A stretch of DNA of 49,778 nt from Bacillota bacterium (GTDB lineage Bacteria > Bacillota > Clostridia > Tissierellales > Peptoniphilaceae), in assembly GCA_029003555.1 (NCBI GenBank), contig JAQYCE010000060.1:1-49778 (forward strand), given 5' to 3'. The translations under genes were made by a program, and so were the position numbers. The notes under the pieces are model-generated. The model did not search any database. It was not told the DNA's origin and was given only the letters and a program-made list of their open reading frames with translations. Each line of letters begins with the position of its first letter. The stretch's first letter is position 1. Positions 20,632 to 29,204 of this stretch are shown here, piece by piece.

Positions 20632-21675
20632 ATGCGAAGAAAAATGATTTTACCCTTATTGCTTGTTTTTTCCCTTGCCCTTGTTCTTGTTGGATGTGGG
20701 AAGAAGACAGACCAAGCTTCAGAAAATTCCGGAGAGAGGGGATCCCAACGGAAGGTCTATGTGACCACACCGGCCCTCTATGATTTTGCCCGGATGATTG
20801 GTGGGGAAAAAGTTGAGGTGGAAAACCTGGTCCAGGGAGGGGGGGACCTCCACCACTGGGAACCCAGTCCGGACTTGATCCGGAAGATCAACCAGGCCGA
20901 TCTTTTCTTGATCAACGGTGCGGGCCTGGAGGGATGGTTGGACAAACTCAGTGCTTCTCTGGAGCCCACCCTCAAGTTGGTGGATACCAGCCAAGGCATT
21001 GATATTATCATGGCTGACCATGATCACGATGAGGACCATGACGAGGACCATGACGAGGACCACGACCACGACAAGGATCATGATCATGATCATGATGTGG
21101 ATCATGACCATGGTGAGGACCATGACCACGGTGGAAAGGATCCCCATTTCTGGACCTCTCTTAAGGCAGGAAGAATCCAGGCGAAAAATGTCTACCAGGC
21201 CTTAGTTGACCTGGATCCTGAGAACAAGGATTATTTTAAGGACCAATGGGACAAGCTGGAGAAGATCTTCCAGGAATTGGACGACAAGTATGCCAAGGCA
21301 TTGGCCGGAAAAGAAGGGAAGACCCTGATTGTTCCCCACCTGGCCTTTTCTTACCTTTGCCGGGACTATGGCTTCCAACAGGTGGGCCTCCAGGGCCATC
21401 ACGCGGATGGTCAGCTTTCCGCAGGAAAAATCCGACAAATTGTTGACTTAGCGACATCCCAGGGCATTACCACTATCTTCTATGAGGGCTTTGGGGACGA
21501 CTCAGCCGCCCAGAACCTGGCCATGGAGATTGCCGGAAAAGCTCTCCCTTTATACACGATTGAAAGCATTGATGATAAGGAGAGGGAAAAGGGAGAAAAT
21601 TATTTTACCCTTATGGAAAAGAATTTGGAGTCCATTGTTCAATCTTTTGAAGGAGAAAGTGGAGACGGGGAATAA
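20632..21675 (+). CDS. znuA: Zinc/manganese ABC transporter substrate-binding lipoprotein with Asp/His-rich loop
   Basis: Lipobox LVLVGCGKK; HHWEPSPDLIRKINQADLFLINGAGLEGW; DHDHDEDHDEDHDEDHDHDKDHDHDHD loop; start MRRKMIL with GGAG RBS. Confidence 0.93.
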   Translation: MRRKMILPLLLVFSLALVLVGCGKKTDQASENSGERGSQRKVYVTTPALYDFARMIGGEKVEVENLVQGGGDLHHWEPSPDLIRKINQADLFLINGAGLEGWLDKLSASLEPTLKLVDTSQGIDIIMADHDHDEDHDEDHDEDHDHDKDHDHDHDVDHDHGEDHDHGGKDPHFWTSLKAGRIQAKNVYQALVDLDPENKDYFKDQWDKLEKIFQELDDKYAKALAGKEGKTLIVPHLAFSYLCRDYGFQQVGLQGHHADGQLSAGKIRQIVDLATSQGITTIFYEGFGDDSAAQNLAMEIAGKALPLYTIESIDDKEREKGENYFTLMEKNLESIVQSFEGESGDGE

Positions 21676-22352
21676 TGAAGAACCAGCCGATCTACCAAAT
21701 AAAGGATCTTTCTTTTTCCTATGAATCAGGCCCGGTCCTCCGTGGGATTAGTCTGGAGATTCACCAAGGGGACTATGTGGGCATTCTTGGAGAAAATGGG
21801 GGAGGGAAGTCCACCCTCCTCCGAATTTTGGCCGGAGAACTTCGTCCGGACGAGGGTCAGATCCTCGTGTTCGGGAAAAGATCTTTTACCAGGGAGATTA
21901 GGAAAGCTATTGGTTATGTTCCCCAAGTGGATCCAGCCAACCAGTCGGCCTTTCCCATTTCCTGCGAGGAGATGGTGGGTCTGGGACTCACGGGGGAAAT
22001 TTTCCCCCGCTTCTACCGGACCCGGGGAGAAAAGGAGCAAATTGCCTACTCCCTTCACCACCTGGGTATGGAGGACTTCGCGAAGATCAACTTCCATGAC
22101 TTATCCGGGGGCCAAAAACAAAGGATCCTAATTGCCAAGGCCCTGGTCAAGGAACCCAAGGTCCTCCTCCTGGATGAGCCCACGGTAGGGGTGGATGAGG
22201 CCCATAAGAAAGTTCTTTTTGACATCCTGGACCATATGAACCGGGTTCATGACATGACGGTGATCATGGTGACCCATGAAACCGCCCTGGGCAAGTCCCA
22301 TTGGGGGAAGACCTATGAGATCTCTGACCATAGACTGGAGTTGTCATGCTGA
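21675..22352 (+). CDS. znuC: Zinc/manganese ABC transporter ATP-binding protein
   Basis: Walker A GENGGGKSTLL, signature LSGGQKQR, Walker B VLLLDEPTVGVD. Confidence 0.95.
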   Translation: MKNQPIYQIKDLSFSYESGPVLRGISLEIHQGDYVGILGENGGGKSTLLRILAGELRPDEGQILVFGKRSFTREIRKAIGYVPQVDPANQSAFPISCEEMVGLGLTGEIFPRFYRTRGEKEQIAYSLHHLGMEDFAKINFHDLSGGQKQRILIAKALVKEPKVLLLDEPTVGVDEAHKKVLFDILDHMNRVHDMTVIMVTHETALGKSHWGKTYEISDHRLELSC

Positions 22353-23161
22353 GTTATGCCTTTATGCAAAGAGCATTGGCGGTTGGCCTCCTTCTCGGCT
22401 TGACCATCCCCATGATGGGGGTGGTGGTCGTTAACCGGCGGACATCGACCATTGGAGATGCCCTGGCCCACAGCTCCCTGGCAGGAATCGGCCTGGGTTT
22501 AGTCTTGGGCATTGCCCCTATTTACGGGGCCATCCTTATGACCCTGGTCGGAGCCTTTGCCATCGAAGGCCTCCGGCGAAAATTTCCGAAAAACGGAGAC
22601 CTGGCCACGGCTATGGTTCTTTCCCTAGGGGTTGGCCTGGCTTCTCTCTTTACCGACTGGGTCCCCATGGGGGCGAATATGGAGTCCTATCTCTTCGGAT
22701 CCATTGTCTCCAGTTCCACTCAGGATGTCCTGATCGTTGCGGCCCTCTCCCTGGTCATCAGCCTTTCTTTTGTCCTTTTTTATGGGCCCTTAGCTTTTCT
22801 TAGCCTGGATCCGGTGGGGGCCAGGATTTCCGGCCTTCCGGCAGAGGGGATCGATTCTTTTTTCACCTTTCTTTTAGCCCTGACTATTGCCGTCGCCTCC
22901 AAGACCATTGGCGTCCTCATGGTCTCCTCCCTCCTCATCCTCCCGGTGGCTACGGCTATGGTCACCTGCCATTCCTATGGATCTGCCGTCCGTCGGTCGA
23001 TCCTCTGGGGGATGGTCATGGTCCTCTCCGGTCTGACCCTTTCCTACTACTTTTCCTTAAAGCCCGGTGGAGCCATCGTCCTGATCGGTGTTTTTATCTT
23101 TTTACTCAACCTGGCTATCCGGTCTTTTCGGCAAAAGCGTAATCGGACTCAAGATGGGTAA
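22346..23161 (+). CDS. znuB: Zinc/manganese ABC transporter permease (ABC-3 family)
   Basis: Polytopic; VVVNRRTSTIGDALAHSSLAGIGLG, TIGVLMVSSLLILPVATAMV motifs. Confidence 0.94.
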   Translation: MLSYAFMQRALAVGLLLGLTIPMMGVVVVNRRTSTIGDALAHSSLAGIGLGLVLGIAPIYGAILMTLVGAFAIEGLRRKFPKNGDLATAMVLSLGVGLASLFTDWVPMGANMESYLFGSIVSSSTQDVLIVAALSLVISLSFVLFYGPLAFLSLDPVGARISGLPAEGIDSFFTFLLALTIAVASKTIGVLMVSSLLILPVATAMVTCHSYGSAVRRSILWGMVMVLSGLTLSYYFSLKPGGAIVLIGVFIFLLNLAIRSFRQKRNRTQDG

Positions 23162-23198
23162 TTTTACAAATTCTTGAAAGAAATCAAAGAGTCTTTTT

Positions 23199-23224
23199 CT
23201 TGAAAACGGTTCTATGGTAAAATA
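23199..23224 (+). promoter_or_regulatory. cre-like/extended -10 element upstream of yitT homologue (CTTGAAAACGGTTCTATGGTAAAATA)
   Basis: 22/26 match to 17283-17308. Confidence 0.5.
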
Positions 23225-23313
23225 GAAATCAGGCTGATTTCCCCTGAGAAGTCAGGCCCGATTTCTTGCTGATTATGAACAAATTTGAAGAGAATAAGAG
23301 GGAGGGAAATCTT

Positions 23314-24204
23314 GTGCAGGCGACCCTAAAAAAATTATCATTAATTTTTCTTGGTTCATTTATCATGTCCTTGGGGGCAACCTATTTTTATGTCCCCTAT
23401 AACCTGGCTGCCGGCGGAGTATCCGGCCTATCCATCATCATCAACCAGATCTTTCCCTTCCTGCCGGTTGGTTTACTGATGAACCTGGGCAATGTTCTTT
23501 TCTTTGTCATTGGTCTAATATGCCTGGACAGGTCATTCGGCGTCTACACCCTCTTCGGCGCTTTTTCCTATTCTCTTCCTGTTTTTTTTATGGAAAGATA
23601 TTTCATGCCGTCCCAACCCCTGACGGATTCTCCCATCATTGCCTTAATCATTGGGGCCACCCTTTATGGGATCGGTTTGACCTTTGTCTTTCTCCAAAAC
23701 GCCTCCACCGGGGGGACGGATATCGTCACAAAAATCCTCAATGTTCATTTCGGGATTTCCTACTCGACCGGCTTCCTGATTTCCGATGGAGTGGTCGTCC
23801 TTTTATCCGGCATTTTTATTTCGGTCAATGAGGCCCTCTATGCGGTCGTGGCTATCATGGTCCAATCTGCGATCCTGGATTATGCCATCACCGGTTTGGA
23901 CCGGCGGATGGTCCTGAATATCATCACAAAAAAACAGGATGAGGTTTGCGCCTTTATCATGCAAGACCTGAAGAGGGGGGTTACCCTTCTTTCCAGCCGG
24001 GGCGGTTTTACCAAGAAAGAAAAAGAGACGATTGTTACCATCGTCCGGAAGCAGGAGTATGCGAAGATAAAGACCCTGGTGGAAAGAATCGACCCCACTG
24101 CCTTTTTCTACGTTTATAGCGCCAGTGAAGTCATGGGAGAGGGATTTACCTTTCCCAAGACCAAACAGGTGGACAAGCTCGTAGAAAACATAATGGAAGA
24201 CTAG
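23314..24204 (+). CDS. YitT family membrane protein (DUF161/DUF2179)
   Basis: YFYVPYNLAAGGVSGLSIIINQ, GGTDIVTKILN, C-terminal RGVTLLSSRGGFTKKEKETIVTIV; GTG start preferred (preceded by gagggagg), ORF open from 23266. Confidence 0.9.
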   Translation: MQATLKKLSLIFLGSFIMSLGATYFYVPYNLAAGGVSGLSIIINQIFPFLPVGLLMNLGNVLFFVIGLICLDRSFGVYTLFGAFSYSLPVFFMERYFMPSQPLTDSPIIALIIGATLYGIGLTFVFLQNASTGGTDIVTKILNVHFGISYSTGFLISDGVVVLLSGIFISVNEALYAVVAIMVQSAILDYAITGLDRRMVLNIITKKQDEVCAFIMQDLKRGVTLLSSRGGFTKKEKETIVTIVRKQEYAKIKTLVERIDPTAFFYVYSASEVMGEGFTFPKTKQVDKLVENIMED

Positions 24205-24214
24205 GGAGTTAAAC

Positions 24215-25054
24215 ATGGAACTTGGAAAACGCCAATACTTAAAAATTGAACGGATCCGGCCCATAGGGGCAATCTTAGAAGGAAACATCCTTTTGCCCAA
24301 AAAAGAATGTCCGGAAGATGCCCGAGTTGGCCAGGCCCTGGATGTTTACTTATATACGGATAGTGAGGACCGACCCATCGCAACAACCAGAGAGGTCATG
24401 ATTGAATTGGGTGGTCTGGCGATACTGGAGGTGGTGGACACAGCCCGAATCGGAGCCTTTCTCCACTGGGGCCTGCCCAAAGATCTCTTCCTTCCACGAA
24501 ATGAAATCATAGGTAAACTGAAAAAGGAGGACCTGGTCCTGGTTGCCTGCTATTTGGACAGAGAAGGTCGTCTAGCAGCGACCATGAAAGTGAATTCTTA
24601 TTTCCAACCGGCCAGGGGATTGAAGGAAAACGATCAGGTCCAAGCCAAGGTCTATGCGAAAAATAGGGACTACGGGTCTTTCTGCCTGGTCGAGGGAAAG
24701 TACAATGGTCTGATTCCCACCGATAAGACGGAAGGAATTTTACAAATTGGTGAAGAAGTAACCTGCCGGGTAACCCATGTGAAAGAAGACGGGAAGGTGG
24801 ACCTATCCATGAAAACTCGGGCCTACCAGAGGTTGGATGAGGATGCCCGAACTATCTACCAAACCCTTTCGGCCAACCACGGCTTCCTCCGCATCAATGA
24901 CAAGTCCTCTCCTGCGGATATCAAGCTCCTCTTCGGTATGTCCAAGGCCCAATTTAAGCGGTCTGTTGGACGTCTCCTGAAAACAGGGGCTGTTCAATTC
25001 GAAGGAGACGGCTTATCCATCAAGCCATCGAAGGATCAAGATGACAAGCGGTAA
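24215..25054 (+). CDS. cvfB: S1-like RNA-binding protein, CvfB family
   Basis: Tandem S1-like domains and C-terminal winged helix (GFLRINDKSSPADIKLLFGMSKAQFKRSVGRLLKTG). Confidence 0.85.
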   Translation: MELGKRQYLKIERIRPIGAILEGNILLPKKECPEDARVGQALDVYLYTDSEDRPIATTREVMIELGGLAILEVVDTARIGAFLHWGLPKDLFLPRNEIIGKLKKEDLVLVACYLDREGRLAATMKVNSYFQPARGLKENDQVQAKVYAKNRDYGSFCLVEGKYNGLIPTDKTEGILQIGEEVTCRVTHVKEDGKVDLSMKTRAYQRLDEDARTIYQTLSANHGFLRINDKSSPADIKLLFGMSKAQFKRSVGRLLKTGAVQFEGDGLSIKPSKDQDDKR

Positions 25055-25105
25055 TTATATAGAGCTCGACCGGATGGAAGGAAATCTTGAAGGAGAGGCG
25101 ATTCT

Positions 25106-26560
25106 CACCCATCCGTCTTCCGGTATTTTTCGAAAATTTCAGCCATAGCCCGCCCTTCCGGCCATGAGGAGGCTCTGGGCAAGGCCCTGGTCGCCATGGG
25201 CAGGGAATTGGGATGCCGGGCCTTTTCGGATGATTATGGAAATATCATTATTGAAGCAGACGCCGGGCCGGGAAGGGAGGAGGACCCCTTCCTGATCCTC
25301 CAGGCTCATATGGACATGGTCTGCCGACGGGGATCCGGAGCCAACCGAGATCCGGCCTGTTATGGCGTGGACTGGTTTTTGGAGGACGGATGGATTCGAG
25401 CCAGGGAGACCAGCCTGGGCGCCGATAACGGAATTGGCCTTGCCACAGCCCTGGCTTTTATTTCCGAGGAAAAGGACCGCCCCGGGACCCGGCTCATCTT
25501 CACTAAGGAAGAGGAAGTGGGAATGGATGGGGCCAAGGCACTGGATCCTGATTTTTTATCCGGCGATTTCCTGATTAACCTTGATAGCGAGCAGGAAGGG
25601 ACCGCCGTTGACGCCAGCCCGGGTTCGGTTCTTGGCCACTTCCAATTGGACCTGGAACGGGATCCCCTTCCTGAGGGCTGGTCCCTGGCCCGGATCGAAT
25701 TAGGCGGCCTCCGCGGAGGTCACTCCGGCATTTCCATCCTGGATATTCATACCAATGCGATCAAGTCCATGGCCGAGCTCCTACGGAAGCTTCCGGAAGA
25801 CCTGGACTCTCGACTGGTCTCGATAAAAGCCGGTCTTGCGCCGAATGCCATCCCTGATTACGCTCTGGCCTTGGTCGCTTTTCCGGAGGGAAGAGAAAAT
25901 GCCTTCCGGGAGAGCCTGGAAGAGGTGGGAGGGAAAATGAAAGAAGCCCTCCTCAAGAGTGACCCGGATGTATTTATCACCATGACCCCTTCTTCCGAGC
26001 GAATTGACCCCCTCAGGAAAATGGTCAGTCAAAGGGTCCTCTCCCTCCTGGAATCCCTTCCTCACGGGATCCAAGACCTCTCGGAGGATAAAAGTCAGGC
26101 GGTGACGTCCACCAACCTTGCCTTGGTCGATACCAGTCATGAGGCCTTGACCTTTACCATTCTCTCCCGGTCCCTGTCATACACCCTTTTGGAAGAACTC
26201 AATGGAAGGATTCAGGAAATCAGCCGGGTCTTCCAGGCTTACGGAGACTTTCATTTGCTATATCCTGTGTGGGAATCCAAAGAAGACTCTTTACTCCGCA
26301 AGGCCTACCGGAAAGCCTATATGACGCTTTTTGGACAAGAGGTCAAAGTGCAGACCGTCCATACGGGACTGGAAGCCGGTATCTTTGCCAAGAAAAACCC
26401 GGATCTGGATATTCTCTCCATGGGGCCGACTATTGAACAGGCCCATACCCCCTTTGAACGATTGGATGCCCAATCCTGCCTCCGAAACTTCGATCTTCTC
26501 CGAGAATTGGTCAAAGAAATTTCATCAGGGGCTAGGGAAGAGGAGAGGGAAAGTGTATAA
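25106..26560 (+). CDS. pepD: Aminoacyl-histidine dipeptidase (PepD, M20 family); start codon unresolved
   Basis: QAHMDMVCRRG, TSLGADNGIGLATALA, FTKEEEVGMDGA, INLDSEQEG, GGHSGISI motifs. Conserved N-terminus SVFRYFSKISAIARPSGHEE is in the same frame upstream of the first ATG (25196), but that frame opens only at 25091 with no ATG/GTG/TTG. Confidence 0.85.
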   Translation, partial: HPSVFRYFSKISAIARPSGHEEALGKALVAMGRELGCRAFSDDYGNIIIEADAGPGREEDPFLILQAHMDMVCRRGSGANRDPACYGVDWFLEDGWIRARETSLGADNGIGLATALAFISEEKDRPGTRLIFTKEEEVGMDGAKALDPDFLSGDFLINLDSEQEGTAVDASPGSVLGHFQLDLERDPLPEGWSLARIELGGLRGGHSGISILDIHTNAIKSMAELLRKLPEDLDSRLVSIKAGLAPNAIPDYALALVAFPEGRENAFRESLEEVGGKMKEALLKSDPDVFITMTPSSERIDPLRKMVSQRVLSLLESLPHGIQDLSEDKSQAVTSTNLALVDTSHEALTFTILSRSLSYTLLEELNGRIQEISRVFQAYGDFHLLYPVWESKEDSLLRKAYRKAYMTLFGQEVKVQTVHTGLEAGIFAKKNPDLDILSMGPTIEQAHTPFERLDAQSCLRNFDLLRELVKEISSGAREEERESV

Positions 26561-26600
26561 TGGGGGAAAGCGATGACTTTAATTTTTGATGGAGGAGACT

Positions 26601-26972
26601 ATGACCGATAACAGCCAAAATGACCGTATCCAAGCGGATGAACATGGCCATGATTGCCAGTGTGGACACGATCATCATGACCACCAGAAGGAAAGCCTTT
26701 TATTGACCCTAGAGGACGATAGCCAGGTTGAATGTGAAGTTTTAGCCATTTATCCCCTGGAAGATAAGGAATATATTGCCCTCCTGGCAGTGGATGATGA
26801 AGACGGAAAAGTCTTGCTCTACGAATATCAAGAATCGCCGAACTCGGACGAAGTCGAATTAACGATGATTGAATCCGAGGAAGAATTTACCCGTGCTGCC
26901 GATGAATTCACCCGCCTGATGGATGAGGAAGAATTAGAGGCGGATGATTGGGAAGACGAGGATTTTGAGTAA
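26601..26972 (+). CDS. DUF1292 protein with His/Cys-rich N-terminus
   Basis: HGHDCQCGHDHHDH N-terminus, LTLEDDSQVECEVLAIYPLEDKEYIAL, acidic C-terminus. Confidence 0.85.
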   Translation: MTDNSQNDRIQADEHGHDCQCGHDHHDHQKESLLLTLEDDSQVECEVLAIYPLEDKEYIALLAVDDEDGKVLLYEYQESPNSDEVELTMIESEEEFTRAADEFTRLMDEEELEADDWEDEDFE

Positions 26973-27033
26973 GTCCTGGCCCGGACAATATTGTAACCAA
27001 TGAAAAGAAGGAATAAATAGAAAGAGGGTAGAC

Positions 27034-27453
27034 ATGCTGACATTTGTTTTAGGACCATCCGGATCCGGAAAAACCAACTATCTGATTCAGGAAGCGAATG
27101 CTGAAAAGCGATCCGGCAATGGAAATATTGTCTTCATCGACTCCGATAATGCACAGATTTTCTCCCTGGACCATGACGTTCGCCTAATTGATGCCCATGA
27201 ATTTGGGATCGATAACCTGGATCTATTGGAAGGCTTTTTAGCCGGTATCGTTGCTTCTGACTATGATATTGAGAAGCTCTATCTGGATGGTCTTTATGAT
27301 TTAATCGATTTTTCGGATAAGATCCATGACCTGATTCCCCGCTTCCGCCAACTTGCGGATAAGAACAATGTTCAGATTTATATGGGTTTAGCCCTGAAGA
27401 AGGAAGATTTCCCGGTGGATGCCGATCTTCAATTTGTGGAGCTGGACGACTAA
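27034..27453 (+). CDS. Small P-loop NTPase-like protein
   Basis: MLTFVLGPSGSGKTNYLIQEA (Walker A); no wider family recognised with confidence. Confidence 0.65.
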   Translation: MLTFVLGPSGSGKTNYLIQEANAEKRSGNGNIVFIDSDNAQIFSLDHDVRLIDAHEFGIDNLDLLEGFLAGIVASDYDIEKLYLDGLYDLIDFSDKIHDLIPRFRQLADKNNVQIYMGLALKKEDFPVDADLQFVELDD

Positions 27454-27468
27454 GTTTCAAGCAAGCGA

Positions 27469-27500
27469 AGCGGCGCTTCCTCCGGAAGCGCTGTTTTTTT
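27469..27500 (+). terminator. Intrinsic terminator
   Basis: gcggcgcttcctccggaagcgctgttttttt. Confidence 0.85.
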
Positions 27501-27559
27501 ACCCTTTTTCTATTCGCTCATTTGGGTTAGTAGAAAAGGAAAGGGAAGGAGACGGGGAA

Positions 27560-28522
27560 ATGCGTGAAATTGAAATTGGACCGAATGATGGGGGACAGCG
27601 CCTGGATCGCTTCCTTTCCAAATATCTGCCCAAAGCATCCCCATCTTTCCTTCAAAAGCAGGTCAGGAAAAAGAAGATTAAGGTGAACAAGCAGAGGGCA
27701 AGAGCGGAGCAAATGATCGAGACGGGGGACCGGATCCAATTTTATCTCTATGAGGAGGTCCTTCAACCTTTGGAAGAGGAAGTTAGGTCCGCTCGGTCAA
27801 GAATTTCGCTTTCCATCCTCTATGAGGATGACCATATCTGTATTATTGACAAGCCGGCCGGCCTCCTTTCCCATGCCGCTTCGAAAAAGGATTACGGGAA
27901 TAACCTGGTCGATGCCCTTGAAGCCTACCTGATCGATAAGGGGGACTATGTCCCTCGCCTGGAGCACTCTTTCCGACCCGCCCTGGCCAACCGCCTGGAT
28001 TTTAATACAGCAGGCCTGGTTATTGGCCTGAAGAGCCATAGAGGAGCCCTGGCCATCAATAGGGCACTTTCCGAAGGAAGGATTGACAAGTACTACAAGG
28101 CCTATTGCCATGGTTTTATGGAAGGTCATTTTACTATCGACCGACCCCTGAAAAAGCAGGGACAGACCATGGCGCTTTCTCCGGAGGGTCAGGAGGCCAT
28201 CACGGAGGTTGAAGTCTTGGAAGGCCATCCGGATTGGTCTTACATCCAAGTCCGCCTCCGGACCGGACGATACCACCAAATTCGAGCCCACCTGGCCTCC
28301 ATCGGTCACCCCCTGGTCGGGGACCGACGATACGGAAAAAAGGGAAGTGGGGCCTTTTCCCACCAACTCCTTCTTTCTTCCGGCCTGGTTTTCCATGAGA
28401 TTGAGGGGATGGATGAACTGGAGGGGCTGAAAGTTTTTTCCAACCAGAGGGCTGAATTTGATAGACTGAAGCTAGCGGTTGATCGAGCATTCCAAAATGA
28501 AAGGGGGATCCATGGCTGTTAA
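27560..28522 (+). CDS. RluC/RluD-family pseudouridine synthase
   Basis: S4 domain then YEDDHICIIDKPAGLLSHA, NRLDFNTAGLVIGLKS, RTGRYHQIRAHLASIGHPLVGDRRYG. Confidence 0.93.
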   Translation: MREIEIGPNDGGQRLDRFLSKYLPKASPSFLQKQVRKKKIKVNKQRARAEQMIETGDRIQFYLYEEVLQPLEEEVRSARSRISLSILYEDDHICIIDKPAGLLSHAASKKDYGNNLVDALEAYLIDKGDYVPRLEHSFRPALANRLDFNTAGLVIGLKSHRGALAINRALSEGRIDKYYKAYCHGFMEGHFTIDRPLKKQGQTMALSPEGQEAITEVEVLEGHPDWSYIQVRLRTGRYHQIRAHLASIGHPLVGDRRYGKKGSGAFSHQLLLSSGLVFHEIEGMDELEGLKVFSNQRAEFDRLKLAVDRAFQNERGIHGC

Positions 28523-29204
28523 AATTCTTTTGGTTGAAGATGAAGAAGCCATCCGGAAGTTCACAAGGATCAATTTAGAACAGGAAGGATGGAAAATCTA
28601 TGAGGCGGAAAGCGGGGAGGAAGGATTGGAGCTAGCCCGCCGGGTAGAGCCGGACCTGGCTATCCTGGACCTTATGCTTCCCGGCATTTCCGGTTATGAA
28701 GTTTGTGAAACCCTTCGCCGTGAAAGGCCGAAAATCGGAATTATCATGCTTACGGCAAAAAGCCAGGATGTGGACCGGATTCTGGGCTTGGAGAAGGGGA
28801 CGGACGACTACATGATCAAGCCCTTTAACCCCCATGAGCTTGTCCTCCGGATCCAGTCCCTGATTCGCAGGTTGGACATCGATACGGGTGAAGAAGAGTT
28901 GAGGATTGAGCAAGGTCCCTTTGTTCTTGACCTGGAAGCCAGAACGCTTTATAAAGAGGGTCGGGAAATTGACTTAACCCCAACAGAGCTGTCCATCATC
29001 AAGCTCTTCTTCGAGGAGTCGGGCAAGGCCTTAAGCCGGGATTCCATCCTGTCCGCCATCTGGGGAGAAGACTATAATGGGGAGACCAAAATTGTCGATG
29101 TCAATGTGCGAAGAATTCGGGCTAAGGTGGAAGAAAATCCGGCCAAGCCTGTCTATTTAGAAACTGTATGGGGAGTGGGATACCGGTGGAAGAAGATCAA
29201 GTAA
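28512..29204 (+). CDS. OmpR-family response regulator
   Basis: KILLVEDEEAIRKF, LAILDLMLPGISGYEV, C-terminal winged helix IVDVNVRRIRAKVEENPAKPVYLETVWGVGYRWK. Confidence 0.95.
   Translation: MAVKILLVEDEEAIRKFTRINLEQEGWKIYEAESGEEGLELARRVEPDLAILDLMLPGISGYEVCETLRRERPKIGIIMLTAKSQDVDRILGLEKGTDDYMIKPFNPHELVLRIQSLIRRLDIDTGEEELRIEQGPFVLDLEARTLYKEGREIDLTPTELSIIKLFFEESGKALSRDSILSAIWGEDYNGETKIVDVNVRRIRAKVEENPAKPVYLETVWGVGYRWKKIK

Noticed and set aside
20719-21147. 142-aa antisense ORF rich in M/I/V opposite znuA
   Set aside because: Mirror image of the GAC/CAT repeat encoding the Asp/His loop; not a membrane protein gene.
21675-23161. Possible overlap/frameshift between znuC and znuB
   Set aside because: A simple short overlap (znuB ATG at 22346 before the znuC stop), normal translational coupling.
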